Below, piece after piece: positions 44,630 through 53,696 of a stretch of 60,587 nucleotides of DNA (the first letter of the stretch is position 1; each line of letters opens with the position of its first letter). The stretch spans positions 1 to 60,587 of the forward strand of contig CALVRR010000008.1 in the NCBI GenBank assembly GCA_944358705.1, read 5' to 3'. Both the position numbers and the translations under genes were made by a program. The stretch is from an uncultured Bacilli bacterium. Its GTDB lineage: Bacteria; Bacillota_I; Bacilli_A; RF39; UBA660. A model generated the notes under the pieces. The model was not told the origin of the DNA and did no database searches. It saw nothing but the letters and a program-made list of their open reading frames with translations.

Positions 44630-46159
44630 ATGAAAAAACATAATACATTTAAAGTCGTTCTAATTACTTTATTAGTGTTGATGTTACTTACTTGGATATT
44701 ACCAGCTGCTTATTATTCAGGAAGTTATGTTGACCAAGGACGCGTTCAAATGGGACTGTTCGATTTATTTAATTATCCTATTACAGCTATTTCATATTTT
44801 GGTTATATTGCCGCATTTGTATTAGTTGTTGGAGGATTTTACGGTGTGTTAAATAAAATTGGTGCATATCGTACAATGTTAGATAAATTAGTTTCTAATT
44901 TTAAGGGTAAAGAAGTAGTTGTTTTATCTATTATTATGGTACTTATCGCTCTTCTTACATCTTTATGTAGTTTACAATTAGGATTAATTATTTTCTTCCC
45001 TATGTTAGTATCTATTATTTTACTTATGGGATTTGATAAGATTGTAGCAGCACTTGCTATTGTAGGTTCTACTATGGTTGGTATGTTAGGTACTACATAT
45101 GGTTATACTAATACTGGAATTATTCCTAGTATTTTAGGAAATAATTTTACTGATGATATGCTAACAAAAGGTATTTTATTATTCTTAGGAATGGTATTAT
45201 TAATCTTTAATACTATTTGGTATATCAAAAAATCTAAAACTACTGAGAAAAAAGCTAATGTAAAGAAGGTTACTGCGAAAGAAGAAAAGAAAACTACTAA
45301 GTCTACGAAAACTACAAAAGCAAAATCTTCTAAAGATACAAAAGCAGCTGTAAAAGAAGAAAAAGTTATTGTAGTAACAGAAGAAGCAGAAGAAGATTCT
45401 TATGTTCCAGCGGTAGTTAGTGGTAAAAAACATGTTGTTTGGCCATTAGCTTTAGTCCTATCTATTATATTTATTATTTTAGTATTGGCATTTATTTCAT
45501 GGTCTGGTGCTTTTGGAATTACTGCTATGGATGAAGCTACTGTTGCAGTGACTGGATTTGAAGTATTTGGCTTTAACTTATTTGGTAAGTTACTAGGTAC
45601 TGTTAATGCTTTTGGATCTTGGTCTATTGCTGATATGGTTACTGTTTTAATTACCTTTATGTTTATTTTATCTTTAATTTACAAAGTAAAATTTGATGAA
45701 GTAATTGATGGTTTTGTAAAAGGTGCTAAACGTGCTTTAGGACCAACAGTAATTGTTGTATTACTTTATACTATCTTAGTAATTACGACTTATCATCCAT
45801 TCCAATTAGTTATTTATAAAGCTATTTTAGGAATTACTGATGGATTCAATGTATTTACTACATTTATTGTAGGAATTTTATCTGCGTTCTTTAATGTAGA
45901 TTCTGCTTATGCTTTCCAAAGTTCTTTACCATATTTAGCTAGTATTGTAACAAATGCTGATAATTATCCAATCGTTGCTGTTGTTTATCAAGCAGCTTAT
46001 GGATTAACTATGTTAGTTGCTCCTACTAGTTTAGTTTTAATGGGTATGTTATCTTACTTAAAAGTTCCATATTCAAAATGGTTAAAAACTATTTGGAAAT
46101 TAGCATTAGAATTATTAGTATTATTACTTATTGTATTTACTATTTTAATTCTTATTTAG
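44630..46159 (+). CDS. YfcC/DcuC-like ion-transporter-superfamily membrane carrier
   Basis: A 509-aa protein with about 11-12 hydrophobic helices in two halves. Blocks like GGFYGVLNKIGAYRTML, LQLGLIIFFPMLVSIILLMG and the symmetric later NVDSAYAFQSSLPYLASI recall the YfcC/DcuC-type carriers, which move dicarboxylates or amino acids. Between the halves lies a cytoplasmic Lys/Thr/Glu-rich low-complexity loop of about 60 residues (roughly 205-265). Start ATG 44630 behind GGGAGG. Substrate unknown; the family call is moderate. Confidence 0.65.
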   Translation: MKKHNTFKVVLITLLVLMLLTWILPAAYYSGSYVDQGRVQMGLFDLFNYPITAISYFGYIAAFVLVVGGFYGVLNKIGAYRTMLDKLVSNFKGKEVVVLSIIMVLIALLTSLCSLQLGLIIFFPMLVSIILLMGFDKIVAALAIVGSTMVGMLGTTYGYTNTGIIPSILGNNFTDDMLTKGILLFLGMVLLIFNTIWYIKKSKTTEKKANVKKVTAKEEKKTTKSTKTTKAKSSKDTKAAVKEEKVIVVTEEAEEDSYVPAVVSGKKHVVWPLALVLSIIFIILVLAFISWSGAFGITAMDEATVAVTGFEVFGFNLFGKLLGTVNAFGSWSIADMVTVLITFMFILSLIYKVKFDEVIDGFVKGAKRALGPTVIVVLLYTILVITTYHPFQLVIYKAILGITDGFNVFTTFIVGILSAFFNVDSAYAFQSSLPYLASIVTNADNYPIVAVVYQAAYGLTMLVAPTSLVLMGMLSYLKVPYSKWLKTIWKLALELLVLLLIVFTILILI

Positions 46160-46165
46160 CAATCT

Positions 46166-46187
46166 GAGCCGAAAGGCTCTTTTTTTG
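46166..46187 (+). terminator. Terminator after the carrier gene
   Basis: GAGCC-GAAA-GGCTC with a GAAA tetraloop, followed by seven T. Confidence 0.88.
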
Positions 46188-46259
46188 TCTTTTTTTTGGG
46201 TACTTTATTTCTTGAAACCATTATTGGTTCTTTTTACAATAAATATAGGAGATGATTTT

Positions 46260-48485
46260 ATGTTTTCAAGATTTACAGAAGATGCTCAAAAAATATTAAT
46301 TATGGCAAAAAAAGAGATGCAGGAGTTACGGCATCCTTATGTTAGTAGTGAACATTTATTATTATCTATATTACATTATTCTAAAGATGATTTTATTCAT
46401 TTTTTAAATACTTATGGTCTTACATATTCTACTTTTCGAAAGAAAATTATTGAAATAATTGGAATTGGCAGTAAAGAAAGTAGTTGGTTTTTATATACTC
46501 CTTTATTAAAAAAAATTCTGGAGAATGCTATTTTAGATAGTAAAGATGAGGGAGAAGCGGTTAGCGTTGAACGTCTTTTTTTATCTTTGCTAGAAGAAGG
46601 CGAAGGAGTTGCTAATCGAATAATGATGGGAATGGATATTGATTTGGATTCTTTGTATGATAAATTTTCGAATCAGTTTATGCGTGAGTCGATGCAACAT
46701 AATGTTAAGTTGTATATTGATGATTTTTCTGTGGATTTTACTGAGCAAGCAAAGAAAGGAAATTTTGATCCTGTTATTGGTCGCGATGTGCAAATTCGCC
46801 AGATGATAGAAGTCTTGTTAAGAAGGAAAAAAAACAATCCTTTGTTAATTGGTGATGCAGGTGTGGGAAAAACAGCACTTGTGGAAGAACTGGCTAGGAG
46901 AATTTCTTTAGGATTGGTACCGAATGAATTAAAAAATGTTAGGGTTTTGGGAGTTTCTATTTCGTCTTTAGTTGCTGGTACAAAATATCGAGGAGAGTTT
47001 GAAGAACGTTTAAATAAAATGATTGAAGAATTAGAACGTGTTTCTAACATTATTTTATTTATTGATGAAATTCATACGATTGTTGGTGCCGGTGGAGCTG
47101 AAGGAGCTATTGATGCTTCTAATATTTTAAAACCTTACTTGGCTCGTGGCAAAATTAAAATTATTGGAGCTACTACTAATAATGAATATATGAAATTCTT
47201 AGAAGGAGATAAAGCATTTGATCGAAGGTTTCAAAAAATTATGGTAGAAGAACCTACTTTAGAAGAAACACGTAATATCTTGTTTCATTTAAAAGAAATC
47301 TATGAAAACTACCATGGTATTGAACTTTCTGATGATATTTTGATTTCTATTGTTGATTTATCTGATCGATATCTTGCTAATGGTAAGCAACCGGATAAAG
47401 CCATTGATTTATTAGATGAAGCTTGCTCTAAAACTATTAGTATGGAAACGATTTCTTTAAAAAAGATGAAACAGTTGCAAATAGAACTTAGTGATGTTAT
47501 TGAAAATAAGAATAAATTGATTATCCAACATGATTTTAAGCAAGCTTCTATATTACGAGAAAAAGAGCAGTTTTTACAATCTAAAATAAATCATTTAGAA
47601 TTAAAAGATGCAAAGAACTCCAAAAGAGTCTTGACTATGGATATCGTTTATGATGTTATTTATTCCAAGACAAAAATTCCTGTGAAAAAGATTTTGAATA
47701 TGAATTCTAAGAGTTTGAAGAAGGAATTATCAAAAGCAGTTATTGGACAAGAAGGTGCTATTTCTAAATTAGTAGATTCTGTTACTACAAATTCTTTTCG
47801 TATTTCTCCAAGAAGTTTTCTTCTTGTTGGAAAAAGTGGTCTTGGTAAAACATTATTGGTACGAGAATATGCAAATTTGTTATATTCCAAAGAGTCTTTT
47901 ATAAAATTAGATATGAGTGAATTTAAAGACTCTAATTCGGTTTCTAGAATTCTTGGTTCTCCTCCAGGATATGTTGGGTATCAAGATCGTAATACTATTT
48001 TAGAAAAGGTTAAATTGCATCCTTATTCTGTTATTTTATTAGATGAGATAGAGAAAGCACATCCTAGCGTTTTAAAGCTTTTTTTGCAGGTTCTTGATGA
48101 TGGGGTTATGACTACTTCTTATGGAGATTCTGTCAGTTTTCGTAATTGTGTTATTTTTATGACTTCTAATCTGGGATGTAATCAAAATTCTGTTGGCTTT
48201 TTGGATAAAGATGAGAATATTGTGGTTGATAAATTGAAAAGTTTTTTAGGAGTAGAACTGTTAAATAGAATTGATTCTGTATTATTTTTCTATGGATTTT
48301 CAGAGAAAATGATTGAAAAGATTATTTCTTCTAAAATAAAAAAACGATATCCTCATATCACAGAAGAGTTATTAAAACAGATTTCTTCTGAAGTTAAAGA
48401 ACAATGTCAATATTTAGAGTTTGGTGCTAGAAAAATTGATAAAATACTAGATCAATTAGAATTAAAATACAGTTTGTTGATATAA
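46260..48485 (+). CDS. clpC: ClpC-like AAA+ unfoldase
   Basis: A 741-aa Hsp100. A Clp N-domain (about 1-140) is followed by D1 with Walker A GDAGVGKT and FIDEIHTIVGAGGAEGA, and a short M-domain hairpin (about 405-450). D2 has a divergent Walker A GKSGLGKT, then SPPGYVGY and LLDEIEKAHP. SVGFLDKD resembles the ClpP-docking loop. Length and M-domain fit ClpC, not ClpB. Position after lysS is that of the B. subtilis ctsR-mcsA-mcsB-clpC operon, but the first three genes are absent. Start ATG 46260 behind TAGGAGATG. Confidence 0.88.
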   Translation: MFSRFTEDAQKILIMAKKEMQELRHPYVSSEHLLLSILHYSKDDFIHFLNTYGLTYSTFRKKIIEIIGIGSKESSWFLYTPLLKKILENAILDSKDEGEAVSVERLFLSLLEEGEGVANRIMMGMDIDLDSLYDKFSNQFMRESMQHNVKLYIDDFSVDFTEQAKKGNFDPVIGRDVQIRQMIEVLLRRKKNNPLLIGDAGVGKTALVEELARRISLGLVPNELKNVRVLGVSISSLVAGTKYRGEFEERLNKMIEELERVSNIILFIDEIHTIVGAGGAEGAIDASNILKPYLARGKIKIIGATTNNEYMKFLEGDKAFDRRFQKIMVEEPTLEETRNILFHLKEIYENYHGIELSDDILISIVDLSDRYLANGKQPDKAIDLLDEACSKTISMETISLKKMKQLQIELSDVIENKNKLIIQHDFKQASILREKEQFLQSKINHLELKDAKNSKRVLTMDIVYDVIYSKTKIPVKKILNMNSKSLKKELSKAVIGQEGAISKLVDSVTTNSFRISPRSFLLVGKSGLGKTLLVREYANLLYSKESFIKLDMSEFKDSNSVSRILGSPPGYVGYQDRNTILEKVKLHPYSVILLDEIEKAHPSVLKLFLQVLDDGVMTTSYGDSVSFRNCVIFMTSNLGCNQNSVGFLDKDENIVVDKLKSFLGVELLNRIDSVLFFYGFSEKMIEKIISSKIKKRYPHITEELLKQISSEVKEQCQYLEFGARKIDKILDQLELKYSLLI

Positions 48486-48497
48486 CTGTATTTTTTC
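48464..48497 (+). terminator. clpC terminator overlapping its stop
   Basis: AAAATACAGTT and AACTGTATTTT form an 11-bp stem that includes the last codons and stop of clpC, then T residues. Confidence 0.8.
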
Positions 48498-48508
48498 TTT
48501 TTGGTCTA

Positions 48509-48517
48509 TGATATACT
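48509..48517 (+). promoter_or_regulatory. Extended -10 promoter for cysS
   Basis: TGATATACT lies 17 bp before the cysS ATG with a T-rich upstream region; it is close to the start, so the leader would be very short. Confidence 0.4.
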
Positions 48518-48533
48518 AGTAATAGGTGATTTT

Positions 48534-49925
48534 ATGAAACTATATAATACTTTATCAAGAAAAATTGAAGAGTTTGTTCCTTATGAAGAAGGGAAAGTTA
48601 AATTATATACCTGTGGACCTACGGTTTATCATTATGCACATATTGGTAATATTCGTAATTATATTGGTCATGATATTTTAGATAAAACTTTACGTTATCT
48701 TGGTTATGATGTCATAAGAGCTATGAATATTACAGATGTTGGTCATTTAACTAGTGATTCTGATTCTGGAGAAGATAAAATGGAAGTAGCTCGTAAAAGA
48801 GAACATAAATCTGCTATGGAGATTGCTAAATTTTATACGGATGCTTTCTTTGATGATTTTAAGTTAGTAAATTGTAGAATGCCTGAGGTTGTTTCTCCAG
48901 CTACGGATAATATTTCAGAATATATAAAAATTATTTCTACTTTAATTGATAAGGGATATGCTTATTTGTCTGGTGGAAATGTTTATTTTGATACTACCAA
49001 GTTACCTGATTATTATGTTTTAACCAATCATCAGGAAGATAATATGGTTGTTGGGGCCAGAGAAGGTGTAGAAGAAGATCATAATAAAAGAAATCAGGCT
49101 GATTTTGTTTTATGGTTTACTACTAGTAAATTTGAAAATCATGAACTTTTGTGGGATTCTCCATGGGGGCGTGGTTATCCTGGTTGGCATATTGAATGTA
49201 GTGGTATATCTATTAAATATTTAGGTGAGCATCTTGATATTCATGGTGGTGGAGTTGATAATATTTTTCCACATCATACGAATGAAATTGCTCAAAGTGA
49301 AGCATATTTAGGTCATCCATGGTGTAAGTATTGGTTTCATAATGAACATTTGTTAGATGAAACAGGTAAGATGAGTAAGTCTAATGGAGCAATTTTAACA
49401 GTTAGTGTTTTAAAAGAGAAGGGGTATGATCCTTTAGCATTTCGTTTTATGTGTTTAAATTCTCATTATAGAAAACAATTGGTATTTTCTTATGAAGCAT
49501 TAGAACAAGCTTCTGTTACGTTGAAAAAGTTACGTAATCGAATTTCTTCTATTATTGATGAAGGAGAAGAGAGTCTTGAATTAATAAAAAAATATCGAGA
49601 TAAGTTTATTTTAGAATTGTCTGATGATTTGAATACGGCAAATGCTCTTTCTGTTTTGTATGAACTATTAAAGGATGAGGAGCTTTCTGGAAGTAGTAAA
49701 CTTTCTTTGATACGTGATTTTGACCAAGTTTTATCTTTAGATTTAATTCAGGAAAAGAAGGTGGCTTCTAATGAAGACTATATTTTAGAACAGATTGAAA
49801 AAAGAGCGGAGGCTAAGCGCAATAAAGATTTTTCTTTGGCGGATGCTATTCGGGAAGAGTTGTTATCTCAGGGTATTCGATTAATTGATAGTCGAGATGG
49901 AACAACCTATGAAATTATAGATTAA
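48534..49925 (+). CDS. cysS: Cysteinyl-tRNA synthetase
   Basis: A 463-aa class I synthetase. Zinc and HIGH region LYTCGPTVYHYAHIGN, the zinc block WHIECSGIS with HHTNEIAQSEA, and KMSKSNG. Start at ATG 48534 behind AGGTGATTT; the longer in-frame reading runs through the promoter and is rejected. It is followed by mrnC, rlmB and the sigH-like gene, as in B. subtilis. Confidence 0.96.
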   Translation: MKLYNTLSRKIEEFVPYEEGKVKLYTCGPTVYHYAHIGNIRNYIGHDILDKTLRYLGYDVIRAMNITDVGHLTSDSDSGEDKMEVARKREHKSAMEIAKFYTDAFFDDFKLVNCRMPEVVSPATDNISEYIKIISTLIDKGYAYLSGGNVYFDTTKLPDYYVLTNHQEDNMVVGAREGVEEDHNKRNQADFVLWFTTSKFENHELLWDSPWGRGYPGWHIECSGISIKYLGEHLDIHGGGVDNIFPHHTNEIAQSEAYLGHPWCKYWFHNEHLLDETGKMSKSNGAILTVSVLKEKGYDPLAFRFMCLNSHYRKQLVFSYEALEQASVTLKKLRNRISSIIDEGEESLELIKKYRDKFILELSDDLNTANALSVLYELLKDEELSGSSKLSLIRDFDQVLSLDLIQEKKVASNEDYILEQIEKRAEAKRNKDFSLADAIREELLSQGIRLIDSRDGTTYEIID

Positions 49926-49966
49926 TAGGAAGAAGTCTTCCTATTTTTTCAAGATTGGAGGTTTTT

Positions 49967-50350
49967 ATGAAAGTAGTAGAGATTAATTCTTTGGTTCTTG
50001 CTTATTTAGGAGATACTATTTATGAAAATTATGTTCGTAGAGCTTTGATTCACCAAGGATTTTCTCATGTGGATCAGTTACAAAAAGAGGCTGTAAAGTA
50101 TGTTAGTGCAAAAAGCCAGGCTGCTTATTTACAAAAAATGATGGATGTAGATCTTTTGTCAAAAAAAGAATTAGAAATTGTAAAAAGAGCCAGAAATTAT
50201 AAAACGACTTCTCATCCGAAAAGTTGTGATATCATTACTTATAAATATGCCACAGGTTTGGAAGCGTTGATTGGTTATTTGGATTTGGAACAAAAAAATG
50301 ATAGAGTAGAGGAAATTATGCGGTTTATATTGGAGGATTCAATATGTTAG
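49967..50350 (+). CDS. mrnC: Mini-ribonuclease III
   Basis: A 127-aa RNase III catalytic domain without a dsRNA-binding domain. LAYLGDTIYENYVRRALI contains the metal-binding acidic residues, and YVSAKSQAAYLQKM and VKRARNYKT follow. In B. subtilis Mini-III matures the 23S rRNA ends. Start at ATG 49967 behind TTGGAGG. It overlaps rlmB by 7 bp. Confidence 0.94.
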   Translation: MKVVEINSLVLAYLGDTIYENYVRRALIHQGFSHVDQLQKEAVKYVSAKSQAAYLQKMMDVDLLSKKELEIVKRARNYKTTSHPKSCDIITYKYATGLEALIGYLDLEQKNDRVEEIMRFILEDSIC

Positions 50351-51042
50351 TATATGGTAGAAATGTTGCTTTGGAGATGTTAAAAAATCCTAAAAAAGTG
50401 CAAAAAGTGATATTACAGCAAGGTTTTGATGATAAAAAGATTATTTCTTTCGTGCAAGATGCAAAAATCCCTGTATTAATGAAATCAAAAAAAGAAATGG
50501 ATCGTTTGGCAGAAGGATTACATCAAGGTATAATTTTATATGTTCGAGATTATCAATATTATACCTTAGAAGATGTTTTAAAGAAAAATCCTACTTTTAT
50601 TGTTATGTTGGATCATATTGAAGATCCTCATAACTTTGGAGCTATTATTCGTACTTGTGAAGCAGCAGGAGTGGATGCCATTATTATTCCAAAAGATCGT
50701 CAAGTTCAAGTAAATGGAACGGTTATGAAAACCAGTGTTGGAACACTTGAACAAATGAAAATTGTACAAGTATCGAACTTAGCTTCTACGATAGACTTTT
50801 TAAAGGAAAATGGATTTTGGGTGGTTGGAACTGCTTTGGAAAATAGCGTTGATTATCGTGATGTTGATTATTCTGGAAAAATTGTTTTGATTATTGGAAA
50901 TGAAGGATCTGGAATTTCAAAATTAGTTAGGAAAAAATGTGATTTTATAGCAAAAATTCCAATGTATGGTACCACGAATAGTTTAAATGCTTCTGTTGCT
51001 AGTGGAATTATGATATATGAGGTAATCCGAAATAGAAAGTAG
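50344..51042 (+). CDS. rlmB: TrmH-family 23S rRNA guanosine 2'-O-methyltransferase (RlmB type)
   Basis: A 232-aa SPOUT enzyme with an N-terminal substrate-binding domain (1-70) and the knot motifs LDHIEDPHNFGAIIRTCEAA, IGNEGSGIS and IPMYGTTNSLNASVASGI. It methylates a guanosine in 23S rRNA by family analogy. Gene order cysS-mrnC-rlmB is preserved; yacP (a NYN nuclease), usually next, is absent. Confidence 0.93.
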   Translation: MLVYGRNVALEMLKNPKKVQKVILQQGFDDKKIISFVQDAKIPVLMKSKKEMDRLAEGLHQGIILYVRDYQYYTLEDVLKKNPTFIVMLDHIEDPHNFGAIIRTCEAAGVDAIIIPKDRQVQVNGTVMKTSVGTLEQMKIVQVSNLASTIDFLKENGFWVVGTALENSVDYRDVDYSGKIVLIIGNEGSGISKLVRKKCDFIAKIPMYGTTNSLNASVASGIMIYEVIRNRK

Positions 51043-51051
51043 AGGTCTATT

Positions 51052-51645
51052 TTGAATTATAAAACAATTAACGATTATGAAATTTTATATTTAGTTAGTG
51101 AAGATATGGATTCTAGTTATGATATTTTGTTTCAAAAGTATTTACCGATTATTAAATCTATATCTAAAAAGTATCTTGTTTTTGTAAAGAAACATGGAGC
51201 TGAATATCAAGATTTAATCCAAGAAGGACTCCTAGGATTAAATAAGGCTATTATTAGTTATCGTGATAATGCTAATAGTATTTTTTACACCTATGCTTGT
51301 TTATGTATTGAACGACATATTTTTACTTATTGCAGGTCTTTATCTGCACAAAAACATCAAGTACTTAATATGTGTGTTGCTGAAGAGTCTTATTTACCTG
51401 CTATTATTAAGGATGAGTCAGAAGAAAGTAACTTTTTTCAGGATTCTTCTTATGATTTGCAAAAAATTATTATAAAAGGACTATATTCTTTAGATTTGCA
51501 GACTAGGTGTGTCTTTGAACTACGATTTAATGGTTTTAGTTATCGTGAAATATCTGAGTTGTTATGTTTGTCTATTTCTACAGTTGATTCTAAATTGTGT
51601 AAGGCACGAAAGTTTCTTCAAAAAATGTTAGAAACCTATGATTAA
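51052..51645 (+). CDS. sigH: RNA polymerase sigma factor, SigH-like
   Basis: A 197-aa sigma-70-family factor. Region 2 has YQDLIQEGLLGLNKAIISY and FYTYACLCIERHI, and region 4 has RCVFELRFNGFSYREISELL with a helix-turn-helix (LSISTVDSKLCKARKFLQ). The place between rlmB and secE is where B. subtilis has sigH. SigH drives early sporulation and, with ComK, competence in Staphylococcus aureus. Start is TTG 51052 behind AGAGGTC. Region 1 is minimal. Confidence 0.85.
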   Translation: MNYKTINDYEILYLVSEDMDSSYDILFQKYLPIIKSISKKYLVFVKKHGAEYQDLIQEGLLGLNKAIISYRDNANSIFYTYACLCIERHIFTYCRSLSAQKHQVLNMCVAEESYLPAIIKDESEESNFFQDSSYDLQKIIIKGLYSLDLQTRCVFELRFNGFSYREISELLCLSISTVDSKLCKARKFLQKMLETYD

Positions 51646-51696
51646 AAATTGAAAAAAATATTTTTTTGGTTTACAATGATAATAGGTGAATAGAAT

Positions 51697-52554
51697 ATGA
51701 AGGGACAGATACCTTATGTGAATAACAATTATGATAATATGGTAGAACAGAATACTACTGTTCCTTTTTATAATGATACTAATTTGGCTGTTTCTGAAAA
51801 GTCTGTTCCTGATTATAATACTGGTTCTTCCAAAGCAAAAATTATACCTTTTCCTAAGAAAAATATAGAGAGTATTACTTTGCAGGAATGGCTTAGTAAA
51901 TATCATTTGCAAGATGAATTACAGAGTTTCTTTATTAATATGGATATTGCTATGAAATATATCCATGATCAAGGTTATTATATTAAGTCTTTTGCTTTAG
52001 ATTCTATTGAGTTATTAAATAATTCTATAAAACAAGTTAAATTTGATGAAGTAGAGGAGATGCCGTTAAATTTTTTGCAACAAAAAGAATTGGTTCACAA
52101 TAATGTGTTTTTGTCTACTGTATTGCAGATTGGTGTTTATGCGAAATGCTTACAATATTTTACGGATGAAACAATGCAATTTCTAAAAGAAAATTTTGAT
52201 CAATTTGCTATTTTTTTACCTGAAGAAGATGTTCCATATTATAAAGGAATTGTTGAACGAGGAGCTACGGTTTATTATAGTGAATATGTAGGACAAAGAA
52301 AAATACGTGATTTGAAGAATTTAGAAACACAATTTGAAAATGATGGTGGAGGTAAGGATACTGGTAAGTCTTTGGTTAAAAAGACAGGAAATTATACCGC
52401 TGAAGATTTAGTTCCTCAAAATACTCATGAAAATGAAATGATTTATGCTAATCTTGCGAAAAAGGATGCTGCTTTTGCTAGGGCATTAATCTATCCTGTT
52501 TTAATTTTATTGTTTGGTCTTATCCTTTTATTGCTATGTTATTTATTTGTTTAA
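51697..52554 (+). CDS. Unknown tail-anchored protein with a pseudokinase-like segment
   Basis: A 285-aa protein, family not recognised. A polar N-terminal 60 residues are followed by a folded domain. In it, MKYIHDQGYYIKSFALDSIELLNN followed by VKFDEVEE resembles the catalytic-loop region of protein kinases (IHxxG...N) but without the catalytic HRD Asp and DFG, so at most a pseudokinase. A Gly/Lys/Asp-rich linker precedes a single C-terminal helix (about 264-284), giving a tail-anchored topology. It replaces rpmG between sigH and secE. The kinase resemblance is weak. Confidence 0.6.
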   Translation: MKGQIPYVNNNYDNMVEQNTTVPFYNDTNLAVSEKSVPDYNTGSSKAKIIPFPKKNIESITLQEWLSKYHLQDELQSFFINMDIAMKYIHDQGYYIKSFALDSIELLNNSIKQVKFDEVEEMPLNFLQQKELVHNNVFLSTVLQIGVYAKCLQYFTDETMQFLKENFDQFAIFLPEEDVPYYKGIVERGATVYYSEYVGQRKIRDLKNLETQFENDGGGKDTGKSLVKKTGNYTAEDLVPQNTHENEMIYANLAKKDAAFARALIYPVLILLFGLILLLLCYLFV

Positions 52555-52572
52555 AGTTTTCTATTAAATTTG

Positions 52573-52601
52573 TTGACATTTTCTAGTGTTTATGCTATTT
52601 T
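52573..52601 (+). promoter_or_regulatory. secE-nusG promoter
   Basis: TTGACA (52573-52578), a 17-bp spacer ending TGC, and TATTTT (52596-52601): consensus -35 with an extended -10. Confidence 0.75.
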
Positions 52602-52654
52602 AATGGTGACACGGAAAGTGTTTTTATTTTGATAAAAAATAGGAATGGTGAAAT

Positions 52655-52996
52655 ATGGCTGAAGTTAGAAAAAGAAAAGAAATGGAAAAATATAAAATTG
52701 ACGATGCTCAGTTTCATAAAAATGACAAGAAGAAGCAAAATAAAGGTAATCAGAAAAAGGAAAATGGGAAGAAAGATAACTCAGTAAAGGTATCTTCTGA
52801 GAAGAAGAAAAGTTTATGGGTAAGATTTCGAATTTTTTGCCACGGAGTAAAGTCTGAGGCTAAAAAAGTACATTGGCCTACTAGAAAGGATATGGTTAAA
52901 TATTCTGTTGCAACTGTAGTCTTTATCATTTTTTGCTCTTTATTCGTTTATATTATCGATATTATTTTTGCATTAATTCAATCAATTTTTAAATAA
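52655..52996 (+). CDS. secE: Preprotein translocase subunit SecE
   Basis: A 113-aa protein. The core FCHGVKSEAKKVHWPTRKDMVKY and one membrane helix (about 88-108) are SecE hallmarks. The N-terminal 50 residues are an unusually long Lys-rich low-complexity tail, as in some other proteins of this genome. SecE clamps SecY in the Sec channel. It is followed 14 bp later by nusG. Confidence 0.93.
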   Translation: MAEVRKRKEMEKYKIDDAQFHKNDKKKQNKGNQKKENGKKDNSVKVSSEKKKSLWVRFRIFCHGVKSEAKKVHWPTRKDMVKYSVATVVFIIFCSLFVYIIDIIFALIQSIFK

Positions 52997-53010
52997 AGGA
53001 GTTTTTAGTT

Positions 53011-53544
53011 ATGGATAAACAATGGTATGTTGTTAATACTTATTCTGGACATGAGAATAAAGTAAAAGAAAAGTTAGAAATGCGTGCGGAATCTATGGAT
53101 ATGCAGGATTATATTTTTCGTGTTGTTATACCAGAAGAAAAAGTTGTTGAAGTAAAAGATGGTGTACAAAAAGAAAAAATTAAGAAGATGTTTCCTGGTT
53201 ATATTCTTGTAGAAATGGTTATGACGGATGAAGCATGGTATGTTGTTCGTAATACCCCAGGTGTTACAGGTTTTATTGGATCTAGTGGAAAGGGTGCAAA
53301 ACCTACACCATTGCAACCATATGAAGTTGATAAAATTCTTGGTAATATGGGAATTAGTCGTATGGATGTGGATACAGATTTAGTAGAAGGTGCTAATGTT
53401 AAAATTGTTGATGGACCATTTAATGGTATGTTTGGTAAAGTTGACAGTGTTGACCTTCCAAATCAAAAAGTTATGTTACTTGTTGATTTGTTTGGACAAG
53501 AAACATCCGTAGAAGTTGAATTAAATCAAATTGAAAAGGCATAA
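53011..53544 (+). CDS. nusG: Transcription antitermination factor NusG
   Basis: A 177-aa protein with NGN domain (QWYVVNTYSGHENKVKEKLE; FPGYILVEM; VRNTPGVTGFIGS) and a C-terminal KOW domain (GANVKIVDGPFNGMFGKV). It binds RNA polymerase and affects pausing and Rho or ribosome coupling. Length is normal. It is in the usual secE-nusG-rplK-rplA order. Confidence 0.97.
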   Translation: MDKQWYVVNTYSGHENKVKEKLEMRAESMDMQDYIFRVVIPEEKVVEVKDGVQKEKIKKMFPGYILVEMVMTDEAWYVVRNTPGVTGFIGSSGKGAKPTPLQPYEVDKILGNMGISRMDVDTDLVEGANVKIVDGPFNGMFGKVDSVDLPNQKVMLLVDLFGQETSVEVELNQIEKA

Positions 53545-53549
53545 AATAG

Positions 53550-53578
53550 TTGCAAAAATATAATTTCTATGTTATTAT
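53550..53578 (+). promoter_or_regulatory. rplK-rplA promoter
   Basis: TTGCAA (53550-53555), a 17-bp spacer and TATTAT (53573-53578), right after the nusG stop. Confidence 0.65.
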
Positions 53579-53582
53579 TTAG

Positions 53583-53680
53583 GGGCTATATTGAAATTAA
53601 TATAGATTTAGTGGGAAGCATGGTTTGCATTTATGAAAGCGGGAATCAAGCTATTTGGACCACTCGCGAAAACTAAAATT
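53583..53680 (+). promoter_or_regulatory. Structured rplK leader
   Basis: The 5' leader can fold: CTATATT/AATATAG near 53585-53604, then a larger element closed by AGTGG (53610-53614) and CCACT (53660-53664) with GCA-TGC and AGC-GCT inside. Position suggests autogenous control of the L11-L1 operon by L1, as known elsewhere. I could not match a defined L1 site. Confidence 0.5.
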
Positions 53681-53696
53681 ATAGGAGGTGTTTTTC

